Origin: Adineta steineri
Lineage: Eukaryota; Rotifera; Eurotatoria; Adinetida; Adinetidae
Direction: 5' to 3'
Assembly (NCBI GenBank): GCA_905250115.1
Contig: CAJNOI010000028.1
Location: 124,001 to 188,000 of the forward strand
DNA: 64,000 nt
Part shown: positions 1-9,907 of the stretch, one piece after another
Layout: the number at the start of each line of letters is the position of its first letter
Position numbering within the stretch: the stretch's first letter is position 1
Notes under the pieces: model-generated
What the model saw: the letters and a program-made list of their open reading frames with translations, nothing else
What the model was told of the DNA's origin: nothing
Databases searched by the model: none
Position numbers and translations under genes: made by a program

Positions 1-451
1 ATAACGAGGCTAGCAATTGAAAATGGCCAAGAGCTGACGAGCGAAAATCAATTGGAAAGAAATAACTAATATTTGGATTGAAAAGAAGATTGATCCATTC
101 ATCCGATACAAATGAACTAAGGCATACTGGGTGATATTCGAGAGAAATTGAAATAAATAGCCTACGCGCAATAGCGACCTGACTGCAGGGACATTGAAGT
201 GTTGAAGGATATTTGTTGTATAAATCTTCAAAGATCGCTTGCGACGGATATTTAATAGTAACAGTTCTGCTTTGCCCGCTCAATACAGTGAAGGAGATGA
301 GAATCGTAATGGCCAATGTGAGCAAAAGAACATACACACGAGTCGAGATTATTGCAGTACGCAAATGAAAAGCATCAGAAAGAGATAAGTCACTCTTGAA
401 CAAATTCAGTTCAACTATTTGTGTTTTGATCCAGTTAAATATGGCATGCAT
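1..451 (-). CDS. Membrane protein of a probable bdelloid-expanded family (partial)
   Basis: An open frame starts at ATG 451 and runs off the left edge, so at least 150 residues are visible and the C-terminus is missing. Residues 1-30 are soluble and probably cytosolic. Residues about 34-55 (STRVYVLLLTLAITILISFT) form one strong membrane segment. After it come a TVTIKYPSQ stretch, a YPSTLQCPCSQ motif and a second conserved-looking Cys (HPVCLSSFV). From memory this layout (STRVYVLLLT, TVT.K.PS, TLQCPCSQ, CSS.FV) matches a large family of uncharacterised proteins in bdelloid genomes; I could not check that by search. No intron is seen. Function is unknown. A shorter reading frame overlaps it at 10-231 but lacks these motifs. 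Confidence 0.6.
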   Translation of the reverse strand, partial: MHAIFNWIKTQIVELNLFKSDLSLSDAFHLRTAIISTRVYVLLLTLAITILISFTVLSGQSRTVTIKYPSQAIFEDLYNKYPSTLQCPCSQVAIARRLFISISLEYHPVCLSSFVSDEWINLLFNPNISYFFPIDFRSSALGHFQLLASL

Positions 452-1139
452 ACCTGCAAGAATGAACTGTTTTCAGTTCTGTAATGTATGCTTACTTGAT
501 GACTACTAACAACTAACATATACAAGAAAATCTCTATGCACACACTCTCTTTTTCTAAGAAGAAAAAAAAATAATTAACTCATTCTATTACCATCGTCAA
601 GAGGATACTTTACAAATGGAAAAAAAGATAATTACATTCTTTTTTTGAGTTAACCAATCTCTCATTTAAAATAGTTTTTAAAATTGAATTTTTTTTTTAT
701 CGACGCATATTCTTCATAACGATCCACTGAAAAATAACAATTTATCAACAAAGAAGTAGAGTAATAACTAACAACATATTATATTAGTGTAAAATTAAAA
801 ATAACACACTTGTTTTTCAGCTTTTGGTCTACACTGATGGTTGAATTTATCAACATTCGGTTTTTTCATCTTAGTCATATGTATATGTCACAGTGGACAT
901 GAGAATTCAGTTGAGATTGGAATAGTAGATTTAATTAAATACTAATAGAATAGAAAGAAACGAAAAAAACGAAAAAAAAATAGTTCTAAATTATTCTATT
1001 TTATATACAATATAATTAAAACTTTCAACTTAATGCTATGAATGACTTTTACATTAACAAGTAAAATTGTAAACTTTCTTTTCGAAATATTTTAAATTTA
1101 TTAAGATGAATTTTCAATAACAATTCTAGCTTTTAGCTC

Positions 1140-1800
1140 GATCAACTATAGTTTGAAGAGTTTGCTGAAATAAAAAATCTTCTTTTTTTGGCCCTCTTGG
1201 TCGAATTAAAGCTTTATGATTACTCAAATAAGAAAATAAAATTCATTCCGTTACACTATATAAAAAACTAACTGAGAATATTATATTTCAATATTCAGAC
1301 TACGTTAAGACCAGTATATAAATACGCATAAATATATTTCATGTCTCATAATAATTACAATAAAAAATGATATCAGCATTTTACAAACATACAAAATATT
1401 GTGCGGCAAACGTCACTGAATATGCAATCTAATATTATTCGCATATTAAAATCGATCAATACGATACTCTCATTCGTTTGTATCTTTGTAAAACTATGAA
1501 ATATAAAATCTATTTCTTTTTTTTGACCCTTCTGTTCGGGTTAGAGGCATACCATTACTATGTAACAAAATAGAATTCATTAAAATTACTTTTAGTGCAA
1601 AAATACTCAATCAGAAATATTAGTTGAAATCAATTGATAAAATTATATATCGTCGTGCAAATTACGTTTAAGATCAGTGTATAAATATGAATGTACATAT
1701 TTTATATATTACGCTATTATTACTATAGAAAAATGTCAGCATTTTATAGAAGTGCAAAACACCGTGCGTACAATATTATAGAATATAAGATCTGAAAATC
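1140..1800. repeat. Diverged tandem duplication, offset about 363 bp
   Basis: Two noncoding blocks align at a constant offset. AAGACCAGTATATAAAT at 1307 corresponds to AAGATCAGTGTATAAAT at 1670, and the TCAGCATTTTA segment at 1373 corresponds to 1736, both 363 bp apart. Other shared points are the Tn-GGCCCTCTTGGTCG / GACCCTTCTGTTCGG segments and the GTGCG motif near the right ends. The copies are heavily diverged, so the duplication is old. Confidence 0.6.
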
Positions 1801-2463
1801 TTTAGATATTTTTTATTACTTCCTTATTATACAATGAAATTGAGTAAATCGAAACATAATGATATCATGTGGATATATAACTGCATCTTGATATAAAAAA
1901 TCTATATAAATCAAATGTTATTGAATTCATTGAATACAGCAAGAGAGAAAGTAATAACAAAACATAAAAAACCCAATAGTATACGATCATTACATATTTT
2001 TTAACAATTTACTTACAAAGAATGATGCTGATTCATCACATAATCATCTGTTCTCTCGTCTATCAATCATTAAAGAATCGTTCCAAAACACTGATACAAA
2101 AGATCAGTTAGAAAAAAAATTAGGTCATAAATTAGGAAATAATCAACAAAACTTACATTAATACTTTTGTACTGTGTAATTGAAAAAATTAATCTCTAAT
2201 TTAAATTAACATTTTCTCTTTTTCCTTACATAATATGATTTTACTATAAAATAGGAATTGTCTACAAATTACAATAACTATACTCATTAAAAAAAAAGAA
2301 CTGTAATGAAAAATCTCACATCATCTATATATTGTAATAAAACAAATAACTTTTATTTACATATTTGAAAATATTTCGATTTTTACTGATAATTATTTTA
2401 AAAATTTCAAGTCATTTTTGAAAAAAAAGGTATCATTTATCAACTTTTCAAATATTCAAATTT

Positions 2464-2541
2464 AGGGTGTGGGTGTGGGTGTTGGTGTGGATATCAGTAG
2501 TGTATTATAATCCCACACCCGCACCTACACCCACACCCTCA
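2464..2541. repeat. Telomere-like inverted repeat, copy 1
   Basis: A G-rich arm (AGGGTGTGGGTGTGGGTG, then degenerate units, to about 2490) is followed by a ~20-bp AT-rich spacer and a C-rich arm of CCCACA/CACCC units (2511-2541) ending in CACCCTCAA. The arms could fold into a hairpin. The unit matches the bdelloid telomeric repeat TGTGGG. Confidence 0.8.
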
Positions 2542-2956
2542 ACAACCGAAAGAAGGATAAGATGCACCAATGCAATACTAAGACGTTCTCTATCCATTTG
2601 AATAGAAATAAGATACTGCTCTCATCCTATATACTCTTTGTCTACATTACAGTTACATTAAAACTACTGAGCGCTTTTTGTTTAAAAGAATAAATTAGTA
2701 TGTCTAAATTTATCAGAAATTCTTTTTGATTGTGTTTAGAGAACATCTTTAAATTTTTACAGTTCATGTTGAGTACTATCAAACAATAGCATACAGTACT
2801 GAACTTGACAACCTTTTACTTTCATTGAAGTTGTTGAAAGAAGAGAAAGCAGACGCATTATTAAATATGCTTCATTGATAGATGACGATCTTTAGAATTA
2901 GTTTAAATAAAGAATCATAAAATTTGTTTTGTCTCCTCTTGTTGAGGACAAGATAT

Positions 2957-3894
2957 TTATTTTATATGTAAATATTTAAAAAAATTTTCTGTAAGATATT
3001 TTGTTAGATCACGATTATAGAAGAACAAATCGAATATAGTGATGAATGAACTAATTACAGGTAACAATCGTAAGAATTGAGAAACAGTTAAATTTACATA
3101 AACATCCACATTCAAAAGTAAAATACAAGAAACAGGTAACCATCCAATTATGTACGCAACAAAAATAAAAAGCATATGCTTAAGTAAACGAGTATCTCGA
3201 CTACTTGAATGATTGATTTTAGCCGTTGGGCCTGTGGTTGCTGCTACTGCTTGAGCAACACGTCGGCTCGAAGATCGAACAGTAATAAATATCAATGAAT
3301 TAGAAATTGCATTGAGAATCAATGGTACAATGATAAAAATAACAAAGGAATAGATTTGTAACCAATATGGTGTTTGCTCTTGACGTGCACATCCCTATAA
3401 GAAAAAAACTATTTATTTGAAGTAACATCGCTGTCACCCATATTTACCTCAACTAAATAAATAAGATAAGGTACTGGTATTAGAATAGATATTATCCATT
3501 GTATACCGGATGATATAAAAGGCCATGTTCTTCTTTGAAAAAATCTTTTATTTGGATATTTTATTGTTAAAAAGCGGTTTATAGTAATCATTATTATAGA
3601 ATAAACAAATAAACAATTGGCTAATACTGCACCATAAGAAGAAAAAAAACACCAAAATCTAGATTGATATATATCGGATAGGTAAAAATTAGATAGAATA
3701 GAAAATACAATCCAATAAATAGAACAAATAATACTGGTCACACAAACATTGCCTATTAAGATATTTGTAGTAGTATGAAAACGTCGAACTGAAATAATAG
3801 GTAGTAAATAGATTATTGTTAATATAATAGTAATTAAAAGAACGACAATGTTAACCATGAATATGATATATATTGCATCGGCCATCTTTTCCAC
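2957..3894 (-). CDS. Rhodopsin-like (class A) G-protein-coupled receptor
   Basis: Two exons, 3894-3448 and 3394-2957, join across a canonical 53-bp GT-AG intron in phase 0 and encode 294 residues. The left exon carries TM1-TM4 and the right one TM5-TM7. TM1 is near residues 9-35. The end of TM3 has INRF in place of the usual DRY motif, followed by LTIKYP as in many invertebrate receptors. TM4 has the expected Trp (WIISILIPVPYLI). Intracellular loop 3 is short and basic. TM6 has the FxxxWLP motif (AYIIGWLPVS). TM7 has a degenerate NPxxY (DLFFYNRDL). The order suggests a peptide-type chemosensory or orphan receptor; the ligand cannot be told. The frame is intact, so this is probably functional despite lying in a gene-poor region. 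Confidence 0.8.
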
Positions 3895-5500
3895 AAAGTA
3901 AATGAATATGATAAAATAAAATTACTTAGAAGTAAAAACAACTATCTATTTGCTAATGGAAATAATAAAAAAATTGCGTTGTTTATATATATATATATAT
4001 ATATTTTATATGCATTCGCAAAGTACTCTCAAAATTTATTATAATCATAAAAGAATAATAATTTGATGATTCATATAGACTTCTACTATTTTTAGTATTT
4101 TCTTTTTCATCAAAAATTTATAATATGCATGAGAAAATCTTTTAAAATGCAAATTGTAAATGATGAAAATCAAATATTCACAGATATATTTGAATGACTA
4201 ATTAAAAACTTACTGACTTGTTATCAATAAAGAACTGTCACTTAAAAATTATTTTGCATCTTTTGATAAAATAAAGAATTATAAGAATGTTTATGGTTCA
4301 ACTGATAAATTAATGTCAGTTAAATAATAGAAAAATACGTACTTTCAGAAAGTAAACAATCGAATTTTACTTCTTATCAACTATAATCGTAATCTTGATA
4401 AAATATATGATTTTATACACTTTGATAATCCATAAAAAATAGTTTACCTTTTGCCTACGATCGAATATATTGATAGAAGAATTAAATAAGGCAAGAATGT
4501 TATAATAGAAAACAAATCTCAAGATTTGATATATTTTGATAGATAGGGCTATAACTAAAAGATACAGACATGAAATAGTTATTAAACAGATAAGTGAATC
4601 TCACTGAAATGAAATATAACGTGCTCTTTTTAAATTATGGACAATTTATTAATGAACTAATTATTTATATCAATATTTGTTCTAATTGAGGAAGGAGAAT
4701 AATCTATACATATACAATACACATTTACCAACTTTAAATAGAAAAAAAACACGTAAGTATGTTGAAATTGATAGAATAGATAATACTCTTTCGAAAAATA
4801 AGCTAATTAGTGTCTTGTTTTAATTTCACTTGAAAATTTTGATTCATTATTCAAATTTCAGTTCAGACTATGATTTTTCCACAAAATCTTGAGTATTTTG
4901 AACTGTACATATACATATTCATTTTCAACATTATATGACTTAAGTTGATGTCAATACATCTGAATCAAAACAATTGATAAAAATAAAATTCGATATTCTA
5001 TACAATAGATTTGGTCAGATGATAATGTAGAGACAAATATTAAGAATAGAAAGATTAGACTCCCAGATGGAATTTGGACGCTCCTCAAAAAAGTCACAGC
5101 TATATCTAAGTAATAGAATAACCAACTGTTCTTCTTCACATTTTTTGTAAAACAGAAGAGATGTGAAATGGAAATTGAAAGAATAACGAAAACACATATA
5201 CAATCAACTCGTTTACCCGAAACGATAAAAGGAACTGCGCATCCGTCGTAAAAGGCCATTCTCTTCGCAAAGGTAAATCAATAAAGTATCGTCTTTCAGA
5301 ATCGCTTCGTTGATAGAATAATAGAATTGATTTACGTCATCGAATTAGCAAGTGATTTTTATCGTCGATCATATCTGATTGCATCTTGCTCATCTATATA
5401 TAGACGAGAGCTATGATAGATTCGATATAACAAAGCTTCAACAGATAGTCTATAGTAGTCCAACATTCGATACATTTTACGATAAATAAAAACGAATTCA
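3895..5500. other. AT-rich spacer between GPCR and macin genes
   Basis: No gene is supported. It contains a (TA)n run near 3983-4003 just upstream of the GPCR and a weakly hydrophobic minus-strand frame at 4951-5259 with no recognisable family. The last ~150 bp should hold the macin promoter; no clear TATA box can be fixed by eye because the whole stretch is AT-rich. Confidence 0.5.
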
Positions 5501-5806
5501 ATGAAGCCAGGTCGGTGTTTCGTATTATGCTGCTTCGTAATTCTACTGGCTCACACTTCAAATGCTTGGGACTGTTTTGAAACATGGAGTCGATGTACAG
5601 GTTGGTCCTCACGGGCAACGGGTTTTCTTTGGCAAAACTGTCGATCTTATTGCCAAGGCTGCAGAAATGCGGCGTCAGGAAGTTGTCAAGAGACGGGGAC
5701 CACCGAATGTAATGGAGAGAAAATTACAGCGTATCAGTGTCAATGCTCAGGAAAATGGAGTGGCAAAAAGAAACCGCGATGTATCCCATTTGGATTGGGT
5801 AAATAA
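5501..5806 (+). CDS. Macin-family antimicrobial peptide precursor (theromacin-like)
   Basis: A single-exon gene of 101 residues. Residues 1-22 are a secretory signal peptide (hydrophobic core FVLCCFVILLAH, cleavage after SNA). The mature part starts with the macin signature C-F-E-T-W-S-R-C, then GFLWQNC and CxxCxxC-type spacing, and has ten cysteines with a Lys/Arg/Gly-rich C-terminal tail (GKWSGKKKPRC). Theromacin and neuromacin of leeches and molluscs and hydramacin of Hydra share the CxxxWSxC and G-x-LW-x-x-C features; ten cysteines fits the theromacin subtype. Macins are secreted, disulphide-knotted, cationic peptides that kill or aggregate bacteria. AATAAA signals follow at about 5857-5875. 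Its place among telomere-like repeats and its lack of introns are unusual, though small immune genes are often intronless. Confidence 0.85.
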   Translation: MKPGRCFVLCCFVILLAHTSNAWDCFETWSRCTGWSSRATGFLWQNCRSYCQGCRNAASGSCQETGTTECNGEKITAYQCQCSGKWSGKKKPRCIPFGLGK

Positions 5807-5954
5807 ACAACTATATAAGAGACATTTAGAAGTGTAGTTGAAGCAATTATTAAAAAAATAAATAATAATGAATAAAAACTTTTACTTCTCAGTGAGACGA
5901 ATTAGACAAACAACGCGTAAAAACGATGTACAAAGTTAGCGCGTAAAGGTTCTT

Positions 5955-6000
5955 TAGGGTGGGTGTAGGTGATGAATGAGAAGAATACACACACTCACAA
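5955..6000. repeat. Telomere-like inverted repeat, copy 2 (short, degenerate)
   Basis: TTTAGGGTGGGTGTAGGTG is followed by a spacer and ACACACACTCACAACC. It has the same G-rich then C-rich order as the other copies and the same TTTAGGGTG left edge as copy 1, but the right arm is weak. Confidence 0.5.
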
Positions 6001-7081
6001 CCATCAATTAAATGACCACACTTTGCTGTCCATAATAATACAGCAGCCAAAACAACAATAGCAGCTGCTAAAGAAAGTTAAAATTAATTAATAAAAAACA
6101 TTAAACTATAAATTAGCTGGATATATAAGATATGCTTTTGGATAATAATTAGGTGCAACATATAAAAGATAGCTGAAAATAACAATTTATTTATCCACGA
6201 CTCAATCTTTCATACTTACACAGTTTGAGATATAACAATTATTCATACCACGAAAGGCAGTAAATTGAAGAAGAATAGTTATACAAAAGACAAACAAATT
6301 TTTATAAGTACGAAAACGAAGCTGATTTATAGTTGTTGATTTGATAATAATACTATTATCAATTATTGTTTAATCAAGTTGAGATTTAAGTTCAACATTA
6401 GAAAAGATTGATGTTATGTTGAAATTTCTGAAAACAAGTGTTATTTTAATAAAAAACAAAACAAGAAGAAGATAGAATGATCAATAATAATGGTCATATA
6501 CAGATGAAATAAAGTCAATAATTTATTTGATAAAAACAAAAGACAATTGATTTATAACGATGAATTAACGATTGCTTTTCTTATATATAAATAATATATA
6601 TGTATATGTATTATTTATTGTGTTGTCTTCTATATTTATCAAAAAAGAACATAAACTAATGAAAAAGTGATTAAGCTTTTTATAAGGAAGTATATTACGA
6701 AGCTCTATATAAGATTGAAAGAAAAACTATTTTGTGAAATAATTTGCTAATCAATTTATTTAATCTTGTAAATTAAGCATTTTCAAAAAAAACATTACTT
6801 AGTTTATGATAGATTATATCTGTAAAAGGATAATAAGACGGTCTGTATCAACGATATTAATAGAGTAACAAACAAAATGATGGTTATATGTTGCTAGCAG
6901 AAATGTATAACATTTATCTATATTATTTTGTTTGAAGAAGCCTGTATGAAGATGCTAGATAGATAAGTGCAATATTTTCAAACTATAATTAAAGACCTTC
7001 AGAAGTATGAAATATTTGTTTAAGAACGAAAAAGAAAAATGTAGATATTTTTCTAGATTGTAAAACATTGATGACAGATGG

Positions 7082-7173
7082 ATGTGGGTGTCGGTGTGTA
7101 TAGGTATGGACGTGGGTCGGTGCTTCATACGTATGTCACTCATACCCACCCACAACACACCCGCACTCTACAG
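7082..7173. repeat. Telomere-like inverted repeat, copy 3
   Basis: A G-rich arm (ATGTGGGTGTCGGTGTG, more units to 7123) is followed by a spacer containing the palindrome ATACGTAT and a C-rich arm (CATACCCACCCACAACACACC..., 7141-7173). Units vary but are built on TGTGGG. Confidence 0.7.
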
Positions 7174-7289
7174 CAGTGAACTATTCGAGAAGCTGATCGA
7201 GAAACTGTTCCACTTTGATGAGAAATGGTACAAATGTGAAAATATATGCATTCAATGTTTAATTTAATACGATATGAATATTTTCATCT

Positions 7290-7790
7290 AAAGAGAAATC
7301 CTTTTTTTCAATTCCATTTCTCATTACGAGTGAAGATATAGATCAACCATTGCATATTATTATTTATTCATTTCTGCTGATAAAAAACCATATGTACTAG
7401 AATATATTCTTGGAGCGAAAAAAGAAAATAGTCTATATCTCTTTATACATCTTCCATTTCTGTATAAGAGTTAAGATATGGATGAATCATTTCACACTAT
7501 AATTAATTCATTGCCGCTGGTAAAAAACAATCTCTGCTAGAATATCCTCTTACACGGAAAAAAATAAAGCAATTTATATCTCTTTATATATCTTCTATTT
7601 CTCTGTATGAGTGGAGATATGTATGAATCATTTCGTATTATAATTAATTCATTGCTGCTGGTAAAAAAACAATCTCGGCTTGAATATCCTCTTAGAATGA
7701 AAAATTAAAATGATCAATATTTCTTTATATTTTTTTCATATCTCCCGTAAGCGGAGATATGGATCAACGTTTGGACTTCGAATTGTTTCG
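7290..7790. repeat. Minisatellite, ~140-bp unit, about 3.5-4 copies
   Basis: The anchor AGATAT(A/G) with a following GATCAAC/GATGAATCAT recurs at 7334, 7474, 7615 and 7755, giving spacings of 140, 141 and 140. Other shared parts are ATTCATT(T/G)C(T/C)GCTGGTAAAA and the TAGAATAT(A/C)(T/C)TCTT segment. Noncoding; the last unit diverges at its right end. Confidence 0.8.
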
Positions 7791-8039
7791 ACTTCGATCG
7801 GAAAATGATATACCGTTCACGTTGTGAGAGTAAATGATTTTCCCTTAGAGAGGAACAGTTTCTCTCGGTTGCGGGATATGATCTATCCCTCATGACACCT
7901 CGTCGGTATCTCCGTTCTATATCCTCGAGAATTTGACAAAGATCCTGTACGGATTCCTTGTGCATTTGGTTGCAGAAAGTGAGCGAAACATGCAGACATT
8001 TCCTACGTACACAACTTACTCTGATTCCTACATTCTATC

Positions 8040-8500
8040 TCATGAAAAAACTGTTTTTTGTTTGTCTGGTTACACTTTTCTTTCTGAAAAAATTCCTCCA
8101 TCATCATAATTATACTCTCCTTTCAGCGAAAAAACTTGTTTATTCTCGTCCTCAGACTCTTTCCCGGAAAAGAAACTTGTCTATCGTCATTTCTGCATTC
8201 TCATTGGCAGATGTATTTTTCTAGCTCTCATTCCTCTACCTTCCTTCCTGAAAAAAACTTATTTCTTTTTACTTTAGTCTTTTACGCAAAAAAAACTTGT
8301 CTATCATCGTTCTTACATTCTCAATATCGGAAGAAATATTTTTTGCTCTCATTATTTTATTTTATTTTCATAAAAAACTTATTTATTCTCATTCTTAGAC
8401 TATTTCTCGGAAAAAAACTGTCTATCATCGTTCTTACATTCTCAGTATCGGAAGGGATATTTTTTGTTCTCATTATTACATTTTTTTTTAAGAAGAAACT
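8040..8500. repeat. Minisatellite, ~121-bp unit, about 3.5-4 copies
   Basis: ACTTGTCTATCGTC-type anchors lie at 8175, 8295 and 8417 (spacing 120 and 122). A second anchor, ACTTGTTTATTCTC / ACTTATTTATTCTC, lies at 8134 and 8377 (243 apart, two units), with a diverged middle copy near 8258. The units are T-rich on the plus strand. Open frames across it are by-products. Confidence 0.75.
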
Positions 8501-9323
8501 ATTGTCACCCTATTACGAAGAGAAAGAAATTATTTCAAAACCCAGTAGTAAGTAGTATGTATGTTGTTACATTTTTTGTCTTGCAGTGGATAGATGTACA
8601 GACCGAAGATCAGTTCGAGTACTTTTTGATTCAGTAGAGTTTTCAACTAGTCGTCATAATAAGGGTGAGCCAAACAGTCTTGTCTGCAGATACCTTAGCG
8701 TCAGTATAAAGGAAATAATCTACTTCGTTACATTAAGTACTTTGCGGAGTTTAGAATTTAGCACAAGGGCGAGTGTGGACAGTAATCTCTTGACTACATC
8801 TCGTAACGTAACGGTGAAATGAATAATTTCATAAACATAATACATAACCATAACTAAAACTTTTTAGACTATAATATTATTCTCAAATTCTAATAATCAC
8901 ACTAAAGCTTTGCAAATGTGATCAACAGAAAAGTCGAAAAGTTAGATAATCGAATACTTCGACGGTTAAAGTCTCCGTTGAGTGAAACGGTAACAGAAAG
9001 GTTGAATAGATGAATACTTAAATGCTTCGTTAAATACGTGAAAAGTGAAACACTCGAACAGTTGAATCAGTGAATAATTGAGTGGTATGTAAATGCTCTT
9101 AGCCACTATACTATACACAAAGTATTCTTTCACTTTTCTCTCACGCACGTTAGTTTTCTCACTCATTAAATCTTGATTATGTCTGTCATCAACTAAAGAC
9201 TTAATCTTTAAAACCTCTCCGACATAATATTTATTTAGCAAAATCAAGAACTAGCTTAATAGAAAATGCAATAGGTCTTTACTGCACTAACTCTATTAGC
9301 TATGATTAATTTCTCCGCAACGG

Positions 9324-9692
9324 GTGAGGGTGTGGGTGTGGGGTGTGGGGTGTGGGGTGCGGGGTGTGGGTGTCATGTCGATATTTTATCCACACCCACA
9401 CCCAGCCACACCCACACCCACACCTACAAACACCCATCCACACCCACACCCACACTCACCCACACCCACCCACACCCTCACCCACACCCACACCCAACCA
9501 CACCCACACCCAAACCCACACCCACACCTACAAACACCCACACCCACACCCACACCCACACCCACCCACACCCTCACCCAGCCACACCCACACCCACACC
9601 CACACCCACACCCATACCCACACCCATACCCACATCCACACCCACAAACACCCACCCACACCCTCACACACACCCACACCCACACCCACCCT
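9324..9692. repeat. Largest telomere-like inverted cluster, copy 4
   Basis: About 50 bp of G-rich units (GGGTGAGGGTGTGGGTGTGG and on, to 9373) are followed by a short AT-rich spacer (around GTCGATATTTTAT) and then about 300 bp of CCCACA/CACACC units (9390-9692) with interspersed variants such as CCTACAAACA and CCCATA. It ends in CACCCTCAA like copies 1 and 5. Histidine/proline/threonine-rich frames that read through it are not genes. Confidence 0.9.
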
Positions 9693-9907
9693 CAAGATGT
9701 GTTAGCTGTGTCTGAGACTTAAAATTCATGAGCAAGATTAAATGATATGAATGCTGAAAATAATGAACTATCAAAATTTTAAATAAATGTTTTATTTTTT
9801 TTCTTGTAGGAAATCTATAAAACTGTATTTCTGGATAATTACTATTTCAAAATACACATACAACGAAATTTAAGTATTTGAAAAACGTTGAACCAAAATC
9901 TCCCAGA

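Larger units (their letters stand above)
452..2956. other. Gene-poor AT-rich spacer
   Basis: No supportable gene was seen on either strand. The stretch holds a diverged tandem duplication (about 1140-1800) and a telomere-like inverted repeat (2464-2541), annotated separately. The rest is AT-rich sequence with frequent stops. Confidence 0.6.
5807..9323. other. Repeat-rich subtelomeric spacer
   Basis: No gene could be supported over about 3.5 kb. It holds two telomere-like inverted repeats (5955-6000, 7082-7173) and two minisatellites (about 7290-7790 and 8040-8500). A less AT-rich segment at about 7770-8020 might be a decayed coding remnant but shows no family motif. Open frames here lie inside repeats. 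Confidence 0.55.

Noticed and set aside
10-231. 73-codon minus-strand frame
   Set aside because: It is a shifted reading of the larger frame starting at 451, which has a membrane segment and family-like motifs.
4951-5259. 102-codon hydrophobic minus-strand frame
   Set aside because: No recognisable motif or family, AT-rich sequence alone gives hydrophobic codons, and a second frame overlaps it.
7714-7965. 83-codon minus-strand frame beside the 140-bp repeats
   Set aside because: Overlaps the minisatellite and shows no family motif; a decayed remnant is possible but unsupported.
7290-8500. CRISPR-like array
   Set aside because: Units are 121-140 bp, the whole unit is repeated with divergence, and there are no unique spacers; these are minisatellites.
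8586-8822. 78-codon plus-strand frame
   Set aside because: No motif, no homologous pattern, no clear gene structure around it.
9302-9722. Overlapping open frames rich in His/Pro/Thr or Val/Gly/Cys across the telomere-like array
   Set aside because: They are by-products of a 6-bp repeat lacking stops in several frames on both strands.
9878-9907. N-terminal extension of the giant protein from a TTG
   Set aside because: A normal ATG follows 30 bp downstream; eukaryotic initiation at TTG is unlikely.
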